From: Gammaproteobacteria bacterium | GTDB lineage: Bacteria; Pseudomonadota; Gammaproteobacteria; Pseudomonadales; Pseudohongiellaceae | DNA length: 64,000 bases | Direction: 5' to 3' | NCBI GenBank assembly: GCA_030831165.1 | Contig: JAURLP010000033.1 | Coordinates: forward strand, 94,016-158,015 | Shown: piece after piece, positions 10,179 through 19,470 of the stretch | Position numbering within the stretch: the first letter of the stretch is position 1 | How the letters are laid out: each line of letters opens with the position of its first letter | Program-made: the position numbers and the translations under genes | The notes under the pieces: generated by a model | Database searches by the model: none | Told to the model about the DNA's origin: nothing | What the model saw: only the letters and a program-made list of their open reading frames with translations

Positions 10179-11342
10179 TTAGTTGGCTGGTTCCAGTCGA
10201 TAGATAGCCGTTGGTGTGCCATTTTCTCTATCTTCTACCGCTAGATAAATATAACCATCTGGACCCTGGCGAACATCACGAATACGGCCGAGCCCATAAG
10301 CCAGGGTTTCTTCGCTAATGACAGTTTTATAGTCATCATCCAGAATTACATGAGCAAGTTGCTGACCACCCAGGCCACCAGCGAAAATATCGCCATGCCA
10401 GGCAGGGAATTTATCACCGGTATAAATCATTAAGCCTGAGGTAGCAATTGATGGAACCCAGAAATGTTGAGGTTGCTCCATTCCTACTCTAACAATCGCT
10501 TCATGAATTGGTGCGCCAGGACCATAATTTACGCCGCGACCAATAACAGGCCAACCATAATTTTTACCAGCTTCTATTATATTTAGCTCATCACCACCTT
10601 GAGGACCATGCTCAGTTTCCCATAAATCACCCGTTTCTGGATGGAAGGCAAGCCCTTGTGGGCTACGGTGACCAAAGCTGTAGATTTCTGGTAATACATC
10701 GGCCTGACCTACAAAGGGATTGTCTGCAGGGACTGAACCATCGTCATTCAGTCGAATCATGACACCATGATGATTACTGTTATCCTGGGCAGGATGATTT
10801 TCAAGATCTCCACTTGGAGGAGCTTGACGATCGCCGAGGCTAAGATACAAATAGCCATCATTATCAAATGCTAAACGTCCGCCATAGTGGCTGGCGCCGT
10901 TGGCATCGGCAGCAAATATTTCTTCTACATTGGTGAGGCGGTCATTAACGAAGCGACCACGCATAATTGCAGTTGTCGAGTTGTCTCCTTCAGCTCTGGA
11001 ATAACTGAGGTAGAGCATCTGGTTATTGGCAAAATCCTGATGCGGTACAACATCGAATAGACCACCCTGGCCTTCATAAAAAACCTCAGGAGTACCTGGC
11101 ACAGCATTTGGTAACAGGTTTCCATTTCTGATAATACGCAGACGACCAGGCTTTTCAGTCACCAGCATATCACCGTTGGGTAACCAGGCCATTGACCAGG
11201 GTTGAACCAGACCATCTGCATAGGTGTTAATGCGATAACCATAGTTTGACGCGAAATAAATATCGGATTGGGCGATTGCAGTAAATGATGCTGAAAGCAT
11301 CAGGCCCACTCCTGCTAATAGATAAGATAACTTACGTAACAT
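10179..11342 (-). CDS. PQQ-dependent sugar dehydrogenase (soluble glucose dehydrogenase-like)
   Basis: A secreted six-bladed beta-propeller of the soluble aldose/glucose dehydrogenase family (Yli/Asd type), 387 residues. The opening PWSMAWLPNGDMLVTEKPGRL, the catalytic-site region around SHYGGRLAFD, the HRSPQGLAF and ETEHGPQGGDELN segments and KNYGWP are typical. A signal peptide ends at AIAQS, so it acts in the periplasm with PQQ and calcium. An in-frame ATG at 11354 lies upstream, but the GGAGG ribosome site falls between it and the ATG at 11342, so the second start is chosen. The physiological sugar is unknown; E. coli Asd oxidises a wide range of aldoses. Confidence 0.92.
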   Translation of the reverse strand: MLRKLSYLLAGVGLMLSASFTAIAQSDIYFASNYGYRINTYADGLVQPWSMAWLPNGDMLVTEKPGRLRIIRNGNLLPNAVPGTPEVFYEGQGGLFDVVPHQDFANNQMLYLSYSRAEGDNSTTAIMRGRFVNDRLTNVEEIFAADANGASHYGGRLAFDNDGYLYLSLGDRQAPPSGDLENHPAQDNSNHHGVMIRLNDDGSVPADNPFVGQADVLPEIYSFGHRSPQGLAFHPETGDLWETEHGPQGGDELNIIEAGKNYGWPVIGRGVNYGPGAPIHEAIVRVGMEQPQHFWVPSIATSGLMIYTGDKFPAWHGDIFAGGLGGQQLAHVILDDDYKTVISEETLAYGLGRIRDVRQGPDGYIYLAVEDRENGTPTAIYRLEPAN

Positions 11343-11566
11343 AACTACCTCCATGCTTAATTAACTACTTGGTATTTAGGGAAAATGTTCAGCTGATAAT
11401 GAAAGAACATTTCAACTGATTACTATTAAGAGAAATTATAAGTGCTTATATACAGGCTTACCACCTTTTTTGAACTTATCAAAGCCTTATAGTTTATAAG
11501 GGATTATCAATTTTCCACTAAGCCAATTTAAGCCATCATTTTCATTTCACCAGAGAAAATATTCGC

Positions 11567-11585
11567 TACAATAGCCCCCCCCTTT
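11567..11585 (+). promoter_or_regulatory. candidate -10 box followed by a C8T5 tract
   Basis: TACAAT at 11567-11572 is followed by ATAG... then eight C and five T (11575-11587). The likely transcription start, about seven bases after the -10, falls inside the C-run. A clear -35 is not seen, so the promoter call is weak. Confidence 0.35.
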
Positions 11586-11613
11586 TTAAGTAGTTAAAGG
11601 CAGTATTAGTGTC

Positions 11614-13080
11614 ATGATTCAATATGGAAAAACCCCGGTTTCAGAGAGGCGTTCGGGAAAAATAGGTATTGGTGTTGACTATGGTACCAGTAATACTGCG
11701 GCTGCAATTTTTGATGGGCAGTGGGTTTATCTGGTAAAACTTGGCGAGCACAACGATATTATACCTACGGCGGTCTATATAGATCGAGAATTCAGTGCAA
11801 GTGTGGGGCAACAAGCCATCGCGAATTACATTGCTGGCAATCAGGGCCGAAAAGTTGAGCTCAGTGCCGAGGTACTGGGTGAGGCCAGAACATCAACTGG
11901 TCAGATAGATCACAGCACGAATTTACCAACAGAAGCCAATACAAACCTGGTATATGGCCAGTCTTTTCAGGACTCGTCGATGCCCGGACGATTATTCCGA
12001 GGGGTTAAGCGCCTATTGGGAAGTAAAAGCAATGAAAGGATTATGGTTTTTGACAGGCCATTTCGTCTGGTTGCGCTTATTACCCCCATACTATTGCAGG
12101 TACACAAATGCCTGGTGGTTAAATTAAGCCAGATAGGTCTAGCTTTGAGTGATAAGGATAAAATAGATCATGCCTGTATAGGGCATCCTGTGAATTTCGA
12201 AGGACAGGGAGAAGAACATAATCAGCTTGCCTTAGCGCGTTTGCAGGAAGCATGTGGGCATGCAGGAATACATTCTCGGAATTTATTTGCTGAACCCAAT
12301 GCCGCCGTTATGAGTTACCTCATGAATCGGGATGAAGTGAATGCTGAGGTAATTCTGACGATAGATTTTGGTGGAGGCACTTTGGATTTGTGTGTGCTGG
12401 CTAAAAAAGATGGCGATTATGAAGTGCTGGGCACGCATGGCGTAGGACTTGGTGGTGACCATATTGATCAGACCTTATTTCGCTCTTTGTTATTCCCATT
12501 AATGGGGAAAGGAGAGCGCTGGCAGCGTGAAGTGGATGGGCGACACGTGGATACAAAATTTCCGTTTGATTCATATGAAGAGCTCATTATTAACTGGACA
12601 GTTAGTTATATGCTTAACCAGAATGAATATCTGACGCCGGTAAGGGACATGATGACCAAAGGCGGCGAGCTTACAACCAAGTTTGAGCGACTCTATGATC
12701 TCATTACGCAAAATTATAGCTATCAGGTTTTTCAACGCCTAAAAGAAGCGAAGGAAACTTTGTCGTTGCAGGAAGAAGCTTTGTTGGACATCCCTGAAAT
12801 TAATGTGTCATTGACTTTAAGTCGCCAGCATTTTAATGAATTAATTGAACAGCCACTCAAAAGATTTTCGCAGGCTGTGTCTGATGTATTAGAAAAAGTT
12901 GGCTTGAGAGATGAAGATGTTAGTTTGGTAATCCGTACTGGAGGTTCGTGCCTGATTCATGCTGTCACGGAAATTATAGAACAACGCTTTCCAGACAGAG
13001 TGGTTGAACATGATCCCTTTACCAGCGTCGCTGCGGGTTTAGCAATTGCTGATTATCAGATGGAAGAAACGCAAAGGTAA
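11614..13080 (+). CDS. Hsp70-family protein, YegD-like, lacking the substrate-binding domain
   Basis: An actin-fold ATPase of the Hsp70 family, 488 residues. The nucleotide-binding motifs are present: phosphate-1 loop IGVDYGTSNTAAAIF near the N-terminus, phosphate-2 loop LTIDFGGGTLDL in the middle, and adenosine motif VIRTGGSC near the end. The chain stops where DnaK's peptide-binding beta-sandwich would begin, so it resembles E. coli YegD (about 450 residues) rather than DnaK or HscA. No J-protein or nucleotide exchange factor gene is adjacent. Its client and role are unknown. A good hairpin terminator follows the stop codon. Confidence 0.9.
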   Translation: MIQYGKTPVSERRSGKIGIGVDYGTSNTAAAIFDGQWVYLVKLGEHNDIIPTAVYIDREFSASVGQQAIANYIAGNQGRKVELSAEVLGEARTSTGQIDHSTNLPTEANTNLVYGQSFQDSSMPGRLFRGVKRLLGSKSNERIMVFDRPFRLVALITPILLQVHKCLVVKLSQIGLALSDKDKIDHACIGHPVNFEGQGEEHNQLALARLQEACGHAGIHSRNLFAEPNAAVMSYLMNRDEVNAEVILTIDFGGGTLDLCVLAKKDGDYEVLGTHGVGLGGDHIDQTLFRSLLFPLMGKGERWQREVDGRHVDTKFPFDSYEELIINWTVSYMLNQNEYLTPVRDMMTKGGELTTKFERLYDLITQNYSYQVFQRLKEAKETLSLQEEALLDIPEINVSLTLSRQHFNELIEQPLKRFSQAVSDVLEKVGLRDEDVSLVIRTGGSCLIHAVTEIIEQRFPDRVVEHDPFTSVAAGLAIADYQMEETQR

Positions 13081-13097
13081 TCAAAGGATAATTAAAA

Positions 13098-13124
13098 AGG
13101 GGCCTTATGAAGCCCCTGAGTTTT
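13098..13124 (+). terminator. intrinsic terminator
   Basis: Stem AGGGGC / GCCCCT (13098-13103 with 13112-13117), eight-base loop, followed by GAGTTTT. It closes the Hsp70-like gene and faces the convergent redoxin gene. Confidence 0.75.
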
Positions 13125-13171
13125 AACATAAAGCCTGTATTCAAACGACAAGCGGAAACTATCGCTTTAAA

Positions 13172-13741
13172 CTATAGTTGAGCTGCTGCTTCCAACACGT
13201 AACTCAAGTCTGGTCTGTCTCGAAAACTTTCTTCGGCAAACTTTTTCAGGATTGTGCCATCAGGACTGACCAGCATGATGCCTGGCTGTGGGATGCCATA
13301 GGCAAAACTATCTGGTTCCGGGTCCGGATTTCTGATGCCATAGGCGTTGACATGTTTTATGCCTTCATCATGCAACATGGTAAAACCAACGCCAAAGTCT
13401 TCTTCAGCAATTTTGAGTGTCTCAATTGAGTCATAAGTCATGGAAGCGATATTAAAACCCAGAGCTTCCATTTCAGATTGAATAGCTGCGATATCAGCGA
13501 GTTGTGCTTTGCAGAAAGGGCACCAATCAAAAGAACGGCTGAAAAAAAGCATTAAACCTTTTTCACCACTTAAGCTGTCAAGATTTTGCAGCTGACCATT
13601 TTGGTCCGGCGCATCCAAAATCGGAATCATTGAACCTTCCGGAAAATCAGGGGCCCAGACAAATTCCTGAGCAATAGTAGGGTAAGCACAAAACATGAAT
13701 AAACTGATAAAGAATGGCATAGCACGTTTAATAAGAGACAT
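13172..13741 (-). CDS. secreted redoxin / AhpC-TSA-like protein
   Basis: A 189-residue thioredoxin-fold protein with an N-terminal signal peptide ending near TIAQE, so probably periplasmic. The active site reads SFDWCPFCKAQL, giving a CPFC pair in the position of the peroxiredoxin/redoxin cysteine, and the segment GLMLFFSRSFDW matches the strand before it. The rest (IASMTYDS, LHDEGIKHVNAYGIRNP, PGIMLVSPDGTI) follows the AhpC/TSA pattern. Both cysteines are present, so it may act as a thiol oxidoreductase or a peroxidase; these cannot be separated by reading. AGGAATATCT before the ATG is a fair ribosome site. Confidence 0.85.
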   Translation of the reverse strand: MSLIKRAMPFFISLFMFCAYPTIAQEFVWAPDFPEGSMIPILDAPDQNGQLQNLDSLSGEKGLMLFFSRSFDWCPFCKAQLADIAAIQSEMEALGFNIASMTYDSIETLKIAEEDFGVGFTMLHDEGIKHVNAYGIRNPDPEPDSFAYGIPQPGIMLVSPDGTILKKFAEESFRDRPDLSYVLEAAAQL

Positions 13742-14139
13742 AGATATTCCTTATTTAAATTCCTGTGTATTTAATTATTTCATGAGTGTTTAAGAGTTGT
13801 CTGAGCTGCATTTGTTACAAAACCCAACATTTCTAAGGGTTTAGATAATGACAGAATAAACATGGCTTTACTACTTTTCCCGGGAGCTGCCTGGCATTCT
13901 ATGTAGCTGCACAATATCAATAGCTAACTTAAATTAGCTGCGACAAAAGGTCGCACTTACGCTTTGGGTTGATCTGACAATTATTATGTAAGGTTAAATA
14001 TTTTTCAGGTTGCAAAATTATAAATTTAAATCATTTATCTACAAATTGAAAAAGCTAATAAATAGGTTTCACTTGATAATATTGCTGGGAAGACGTTTAC
14101 TTAAAACGACTTTTTCTAGATCAAAAAAAATAAGCGGAG
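13742..14139. other. 398-base gene-free stretch with inverted repeats
   Basis: No open frame of note. Two perfect inverted repeats lie side by side: AGCTAA/TTAGCT at 13922-13939 and TGCGAC/GTCGCA at 13939-13955. Neither is followed by a T-run. They may be a regulatory site or a structured leader for one of the divergent genes, the redoxin (minus) or the esterase (plus). Confidence 0.5.
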
Positions 14140-14190
14140 ATTGCAGCCATTAAAGCCACCGACCCACAAACAAAAGCCCTTCTGGATATA

Positions 14191-15108
14191 GTGAATGCCG
14201 AAGGTAACCCACATTTATTTGAATTATCGGTTGAAGATGCCCGTGCCGGCCTGAAGCAGATGACGCTGCAAGTGGATATTGCAGCATGTGAGGTTCGTGA
14301 ACGGCGTGAACTGATGATTGAAGGACCTGCTGGTGAAATTCCAGTGCGGATATATTGGCCTGAAATTACAGGAGTGGATATAAGCTTTCCTATTTTACTG
14401 CTCTACCATGGTGGAGTATTTGCTCTTGGTGATCTAGATACACATGAAAATATGGCAAGGTATTATTGTAAGCATGCACAGCTGATCGTAATCAATGTCG
14501 CTTACATGCTATCACCAGAAAATAAATTTCCACTTGGCGTTGAAGATTGTTACGCCGCACTTTGCTGGGCTGAAAAACATGCAGAAGAGATAGGCGGAGA
14601 TCCATTGCGTATAGCGGTGACGGGTGATAGTGCCGGTGCTAATCTTAGCGCTGTCGTGGCCCAGCTTACTTTGTCTCGGCAGGGGCCGCCTATTGCATAT
14701 CAGCTACTGGCTTATCCGGTGGTGAGTATGAAAATGGACGCTGACTATGCGTCACGTAAAACATTTGGACAAGGCGAGTTCTTTCTGTCGATGATGGATA
14801 TGAACTGGCTTAGCGATATGTACTTTGCCGATCCGGCCCGGGAAAGTGAAAGTCTTCTAGCCTCTCCAATATTGAAAGAAGATCTTGGTGGTTTACCGCC
14901 AGCGTTGATTATTACTGCTGGGCATGACCCTCTGCGGGATGAAGGCAAACACTATGCTGACAGATTGAAAGCAGCAGGTGTTGATGTTGAATACGTATGC
15001 TTTGAATCAACCATTCATGGTTTTATGACTTTTGCTGGGGCACTGGATGCTGGCAAAGAGGCCCTGGAGCTTGCAGCAAGAAAGTTAAGGGAAAAGCTGA
15101 GTGACTAA
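14191..15108 (+). CDS. alpha/beta hydrolase, hormone-sensitive-lipase (HSL) family esterase
   Basis: An esterase/lipase of family IV. The oxyanion-hole motif is YHGGVF, the nucleophile elbow is GDSAGAN, the acid lies in AGHDPLRDEG and the catalytic His in STIHGF, all correctly ordered. No signal peptide, so cytoplasmic. The first usual start codon is GTG at 14191, with GGA four bases before it. However, the same frame is open back to a TAA at 14131, and the 14 codons before the GTG encode a DPQTKALLDI stretch that looks like the normal N-terminus of this family. A rare ATT start (14140 or 14149; GCGGAG lies just upstream) is therefore possible. Substrate unknown. Confidence 0.88.
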   Translation: MNAEGNPHLFELSVEDARAGLKQMTLQVDIAACEVRERRELMIEGPAGEIPVRIYWPEITGVDISFPILLLYHGGVFALGDLDTHENMARYYCKHAQLIVINVAYMLSPENKFPLGVEDCYAALCWAEKHAEEIGGDPLRIAVTGDSAGANLSAVVAQLTLSRQGPPIAYQLLAYPVVSMKMDADYASRKTFGQGEFFLSMMDMNWLSDMYFADPARESESLLASPILKEDLGGLPPALIITAGHDPLRDEGKHYADRLKAAGVDVEYVCFESTIHGFMTFAGALDAGKEALELAARKLREKLSD

Positions 15109-15153
15109 GTTTAGAAAATAGAATAAAAAAATTATCTTAGTTTCTAAAAAATA

Positions 15154-16209
15154 TCAGCCTCGTCGATTAGTCACAGCCTCAGCAAGAGTATCCATCAGAA
15201 TATCCGTGTCTTCCCAAGACATGCAAGCATCAGTAATACTTTGGCCATAAGTTAAAGTTTCACCCGCAACAACTTTTTGATTACCTGCGACTAGATGACT
15301 TTCAAGCATGACACCTTTGATGCTGTCTTCGCCATTAGCTACCTGTCCGGCAACATCCTGACATACGATTACCTGACGATCGGGGTCTTTGCCTGAATTA
15401 GCATGGCTGCAATCAATAATAATAGCTGGATTCAGGCCTGCCTTTTGCAGTTTTTCTGTCGCTGTTTTAATGCTGTCAGGGTCATAATTTGTATGTTTGC
15501 CACCGCGAAGAATCAGATGACAATCCGGGTTGCCACCAGTCTGGAAAATTGCCGAACGGCCACCTTTTGTGACAGATAAAAAGTGGTGAGGGTGTTGGGC
15601 TGACCCAATTGCATCAATCGCAATTTGGATATTACCGCTGGTGCCGTTTTTAAATCCAACCGGGCAAGACAGGCCGGAGGCCAGTTCTCGATGACATTGT
15701 GATTCAGTAGTTCGAGCCCCAATTGCCCCCCAGCTAATTAAGTCGGCAACGTACTGTGGGCTGATTAGATCCAGATACTCTGTCGCAGCTGGAATGCCCA
15801 TATTGGCAAGTTCAAGCAAAAGTTTTCTGGCCTTACGCAATCCCTTATTAATCTGAAAACTATTATCAAGATGCGGGTCATTGATGAGTCCTTTCCAGCC
15901 AACGGTAGTACGTGGTTTTTCAAAATAAACCCGCATAACAACCAGAAGCTTGTGCTTATATTTTTGTAAGGGCTTTAATAAACGTTGTGCATAATCTATT
16001 GCAGCTTCCGGGTCATGAATCGAACAGGGACCACTAATAACAATCAGGCGATCATCTTTACCATGTAAAATATCCTGAATTGCGCTACGCGCTTCAGCAA
16101 CAGTTTTTGAGGCTTTTTCTGATAGCGGATATTCATTGATGAGCTGCTCCGGAGAAAGCAGTTCTTTCATGGCAACAATGCGTAAATCGTCAGTCGTTTG
16201 CATATTCAT
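15154..16209 (-). CDS. aroG: class I 3-deoxy-7-phosphoheptulonate (DAHP) synthase, AroG-like
   Basis: First enzyme of the shikimate pathway: joins phosphoenolpyruvate and erythrose 4-phosphate. The 351-residue length and the sequence (GPCSIHDP, VMRVYFEKPRTTVGWKGLINDPH, IGARTTESQ, LSCPVGFKNGT, LRGGK, CSHANS, VMLESHLVAGNQ, ITDACMSWEDT) match the E. coli type; the N-terminal DDLRI...KELL pattern looks nearest to AroG. Aromatic feedback specificity (Phe, Tyr or Trp) cannot be set with confidence. A second ATG at 16203 is possible; GAGA lies seven bases before the first. It lies 44 bases after ileS on the same strand, so the two may be cotranscribed. No TyrR box seen. Confidence 0.95.
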   Translation of the reverse strand: MNMQTTDDLRIVAMKELLSPEQLINEYPLSEKASKTVAEARSAIQDILHGKDDRLIVISGPCSIHDPEAAIDYAQRLLKPLQKYKHKLLVVMRVYFEKPRTTVGWKGLINDPHLDNSFQINKGLRKARKLLLELANMGIPAATEYLDLISPQYVADLISWGAIGARTTESQCHRELASGLSCPVGFKNGTSGNIQIAIDAIGSAQHPHHFLSVTKGGRSAIFQTGGNPDCHLILRGGKHTNYDPDSIKTATEKLQKAGLNPAIIIDCSHANSGKDPDRQVIVCQDVAGQVANGEDSIKGVMLESHLVAGNQKVVAGETLTYGQSITDACMSWEDTDILMDTLAEAVTNRRG

Positions 16210-16253
16210 GTTAAGTCTCTTTTTTACTTTTATTCTTGCGTTAATTTTTCAGG

Positions 16254-19200
16254 CTATTCAGCTTTTTGGATATTGATTGAGAGTACATTTTGCTCATCAA
16301 GTTCAAACTGATGTTGGTGAGCTTTTTCATCAATTGTAAATTCAATACATAAGGTTTCTTTGCCAATATAATCCTGATGGTCTTGTACTATTGTTAATAA
16401 TTCATCAGATCCAAAATAAGCTATTTTAATCCGGTCAGCGACGTTGAAATCCAGATCCTTACGCGTTTTTTGAATCCGGTTTACGATTTCTCTGGCTTGT
16501 CCTTCAGCCAGCAATTCAGTATTTAGGGCTATATCCAATTCGATTGTTATAAAGCGATCAGAGATAGCTTCAGTGCCTTCCTTAGCTTCACGGAAAACCA
16601 GAATATCGTCTGTTGAAAAAACCTCATTTTCCAGACTAATAGAGCCTTCATCTTGCAGCTGTTTAAGTTGTTGAATAGTTAAATTTTCAATCAAATTTTT
16701 AACAGTTTTGAAATCTTTACCAAAGCGTTTGCCCAGGACCGGCGAGTTCGGTTTGGCATAAAGGTTGATGTATTCATCTTCAGCTGTTGAGTAGTCAACA
16801 GCTTTCACATTGAGCTCGGATTTTATATAAGTTTCCAGTTTCGCTATTTCATCCAGCATCGCCTGATCTTCATGAATAATGGTAAGGCGAGCCAGAGGTA
16901 TTTTAGTTTTTATTTTTACCTGTTCGCGTTTTTGTCGACCCAGCAAAATAATACTTTGCATACGGGCGACTGCTGCTTCTAGAGCCGGCTGGATATAAGC
17001 ATCCTCAGCTTCCGGATAAGTGCATAAATGTACAGAGTGTTTACGTTCATCGCCGGCAGGAGAGAAGGTTTTTAATGCCTGGTAAACATGCTCTGACAAA
17101 AATGGCGCAAAAGGTGCCAGACTGATATTGAGTTCGTTCAAGACAAGATAAAGTGTATTGAAAGCAGCATCTTTATCGGTTGTCATATCTTCAGTCCAGA
17201 ATCTTGAACGATTCAGACGGATATACCAATTGGTCAGGTCTTCAATAAATTCAAATAAGGCAGGGACGACATTATAAAGCTTGTATTCCGCCATTTCTTT
17301 CGCAACATTGGTTTTAAGTGTCTGCAGTTTTGAAATAATCCACTGGTCGACAATGTTGTCAAAAGCCAGGTCTTTAAGATCTTTTGCTTGCCAATTATCA
17401 ATTGCGGCATAAGTCTGTAGAAATTTGAAAGAGTTATACCAGGGCAGTAATACCCGGCGTACCATCTCTTTCACACCGCTATCAGTAAAGCGTTGTTCTT
17501 CAGCTTTAACCAGGCCGGAATTAATTAAATACAGACGCAGGGCATCAGCACCATACTCTTCCATCAGGGCATCCGGGGCAGTGTAATTTTGCAGGCGTTT
17601 TGACATTTTCTTGCCGTCTTCTGCCATGACAATGCCGTTGACGATGACATTTTTGAATGAAGGTTTGTCAAATAGCGCCGTACTTAGCACCAATAAGGTA
17701 TAGAACCACCCGCGTGTTTGATCGAGTCCCTCAGCAATATATTCCGCAGGAAATCCTGCTTCGAAAAGTTCCTGGTTTTCAAAAGGGTAATGCAATTGTG
17801 CGTATGGCATAGAGCCGGATTCAAACCAGCAATCCAATACTTCTTCGACCCGACGATAAGTGCCTTCTTCACCATCAACGCTAAACGTTAGCTCGTCAAC
17901 GAATTCCCTATGCAGGTCATCTACCGTTACGGCGGTGTACTCAGCTAATTCAGCAATTGAGCCTATACAGATACGCTTGTCGCTGACATCGTTGATCCAT
18001 ACCGGTAATGGTGTGCCCCAATAGCGGTTGCGCGAAATACTCCAGTCAATGGCATTGGCTAACCAATTACCCATACGTCCATTTTTGATATGTTCAGGTA
18101 CCCAGTTAACCTGCTGGTTGGCAGCGCTGATACGATCGCGAATGGATTCGACTTTCACATACCAGGAAGGAATAGTGCGGTAGATAATCGGGGTGTCTGA
18201 ACGAGGACAGAAAGGGTAGCTATGATCGATGACTTCCTGAATATACAGTTTGCCTTCGTCTTTAAGGCGTTTAATGATCTCCTTGTCTGCATCTTTGACA
18301 TATTGCCCTTCGTAGTCACTGACTTCTGCTGTGAATCTGCCTTCAAAATCAATAGGGCAGACCAAAGCTGTAGCGCCATTACTTTTCATAACCCTGTAGT
18401 CATCTTCACCAAAGGCGGGGGCCTGATGCACTACGCCGGTGCCACTATCGGTAGTGACATAATCATCGGCATAAATTTGAAAAGCGCCCTCGCTGACTAA
18501 TTCCTTAAAATAGGGAAACAGTGGCTCATAAAGCCTACCGATTAAATCACTGGCATTATGCTGGCTAATGACTTCCAGGTTTTTATGTTTGCTCAAAGCT
18601 TCCAATCGAGCTTCAGCTAAATAGATTAGCTTCCCGCTATCTTGGTCCTTCACTTTGACATACGGAATATTGGCGTTGATACAAAGTGCCAGGTTTGAGG
18701 GCAAGGTCCATGGAGTAGTGGTCCAGGCTGCAACAGAAGCGTCCTCACCCTTAAGTTTGAATAAAACAGTGACGGCAGGATCTTGAACATCCTGGTAGTT
18801 GGAGCCTGCTTCAAAATTTGAGAGAACCGTTCCCAAAGCTGTAGAAAAAGGCACGACTTTGACGCCCTGATAAATTAAATCTTTTTCCCAGAGCTGTTTG
18901 ATTACCCACCAGACGGACTCCATAAACCATGGGTCCATGGTTTTATAGTCATTTTCAAAATCGACCCAGCGTCCGATACGGGTAATGGTTTTTTCCCATT
19001 CAGCAGAATAGCGTTGCACAATGCCGCGACATTCGTCGTTGTAGCCTTTAATTCCCAGTTTCTTGACAGCCTGTTGTGAGGATATACCCAAACTTTTATC
19101 TATCTCATGCTCAATTGGCAGGCCATGGCAATCCCAGCCAAAGCGCCGCTGCACGTAATAACCCTTCATAGTGTAGTAGCGAGGAATGATGTCTTTTAAG

Positions 19201-19403
19201 GTGGAAGCAACCAGATGGCCATGATGCGGCAGCCCAGTCGCGAAAGGGGGGCCGTCATAGAAAATATAAGGCTTGCAGTGTTCAGTTTGTGTCAGAGACT
19301 CCTGGAAAATATTGTTAGTTTTCCAGAAATCCAATACTTGATGTTCCGCTGCAACAAATGAAAAAGATTCATTTGGTAACTTATTTTCGGTTGCCACTGT
19401 CAC
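16254..19403 (-). CDS. ileS: isoleucyl-tRNA synthetase, type 2 (eukaryotic-like)
   Basis: Charges tRNA-Ile. The 1049-residue length and the sequence (YDGPPFATGLPHHGHL, STLKDIIPRYYTMKGYYVQRRFGWDCHGLPIEHEID) are those of the eukaryotic-like type 2 enzyme rather than the usual 930-940-residue gammaproteobacterial IleS1. The ATP motifs are intact: HHGH at 60-63 (HIGH type) and KMSKR near 599. The editing domain includes TTPWTLPSN and GTGVVHQAPAFGEDDY. Type 2 enzymes are naturally less sensitive to mupirocin. Start is GTG at 19403; a second in-frame GTG lies two codons later. Whether a type 1 ileS exists elsewhere in the genome cannot be seen. Confidence 0.96.
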   Translation of the reverse strand: MTVATENKLPNESFSFVAAEHQVLDFWKTNNIFQESLTQTEHCKPYIFYDGPPFATGLPHHGHLVASTLKDIIPRYYTMKGYYVQRRFGWDCHGLPIEHEIDKSLGISSQQAVKKLGIKGYNDECRGIVQRYSAEWEKTITRIGRWVDFENDYKTMDPWFMESVWWVIKQLWEKDLIYQGVKVVPFSTALGTVLSNFEAGSNYQDVQDPAVTVLFKLKGEDASVAAWTTTPWTLPSNLALCINANIPYVKVKDQDSGKLIYLAEARLEALSKHKNLEVISQHNASDLIGRLYEPLFPYFKELVSEGAFQIYADDYVTTDSGTGVVHQAPAFGEDDYRVMKSNGATALVCPIDFEGRFTAEVSDYEGQYVKDADKEIIKRLKDEGKLYIQEVIDHSYPFCPRSDTPIIYRTIPSWYVKVESIRDRISAANQQVNWVPEHIKNGRMGNWLANAIDWSISRNRYWGTPLPVWINDVSDKRICIGSIAELAEYTAVTVDDLHREFVDELTFSVDGEEGTYRRVEEVLDCWFESGSMPYAQLHYPFENQELFEAGFPAEYIAEGLDQTRGWFYTLLVLSTALFDKPSFKNVIVNGIVMAEDGKKMSKRLQNYTAPDALMEEYGADALRLYLINSGLVKAEEQRFTDSGVKEMVRRVLLPWYNSFKFLQTYAAIDNWQAKDLKDLAFDNIVDQWIISKLQTLKTNVAKEMAEYKLYNVVPALFEFIEDLTNWYIRLNRSRFWTEDMTTDKDAAFNTLYLVLNELNISLAPFAPFLSEHVYQALKTFSPAGDERKHSVHLCTYPEAEDAYIQPALEAAVARMQSIILLGRQKREQVKIKTKIPLARLTIIHEDQAMLDEIAKLETYIKSELNVKAVDYSTAEDEYINLYAKPNSPVLGKRFGKDFKTVKNLIENLTIQQLKQLQDEGSISLENEVFSTDDILVFREAKEGTEAISDRFITIELDIALNTELLAEGQAREIVNRIQKTRKDLDFNVADRIKIAYFGSDELLTIVQDHQDYIGKETLCIEFTIDEKAHQHQFELDEQNVLSINIQKAE

Positions 19404-19423
19404 AATTCTCAGTTGATATTTTC

Positions 19424-19429
19424 ATAATA
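19424..19429 (-). promoter_or_regulatory. candidate -10 box for ileS
   Basis: TATTAT read on the minus strand, 20 bases before the GTG start, would give a leader of about 14 bases. No good -35 is seen because the terminator hairpin occupies that position, so the call is tentative. Confidence 0.35.
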
Positions 19430-19433
19430 CGCG

Positions 19434-19470
19434 AAAACAAAAAAACCCGCTTGGAAGCGGGCTTTTTTAA
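19434..19470 (-). terminator. terminator hairpin just upstream of ileS
   Basis: Perfect stem CCCGCTT / AAGCGGG (19446-19452 with 19455-19461), with T-runs on both sides; the run of seven T followed by GTTTT is on the minus strand. It sits about 30 bases before the ileS start. It may end a transcript coming from the small gene at 19688-20110, end an unannotated small RNA, or act as an attenuator of ileS. Confidence 0.85.

Noticed and set aside
16254..19403. Hyper-resistant type 2 IleS with altered HIGH motif
   Set aside because: The motif reads HHGH, which keeps the canonical first, third and fourth residues, so only the general type 2 tolerance can be proposed.
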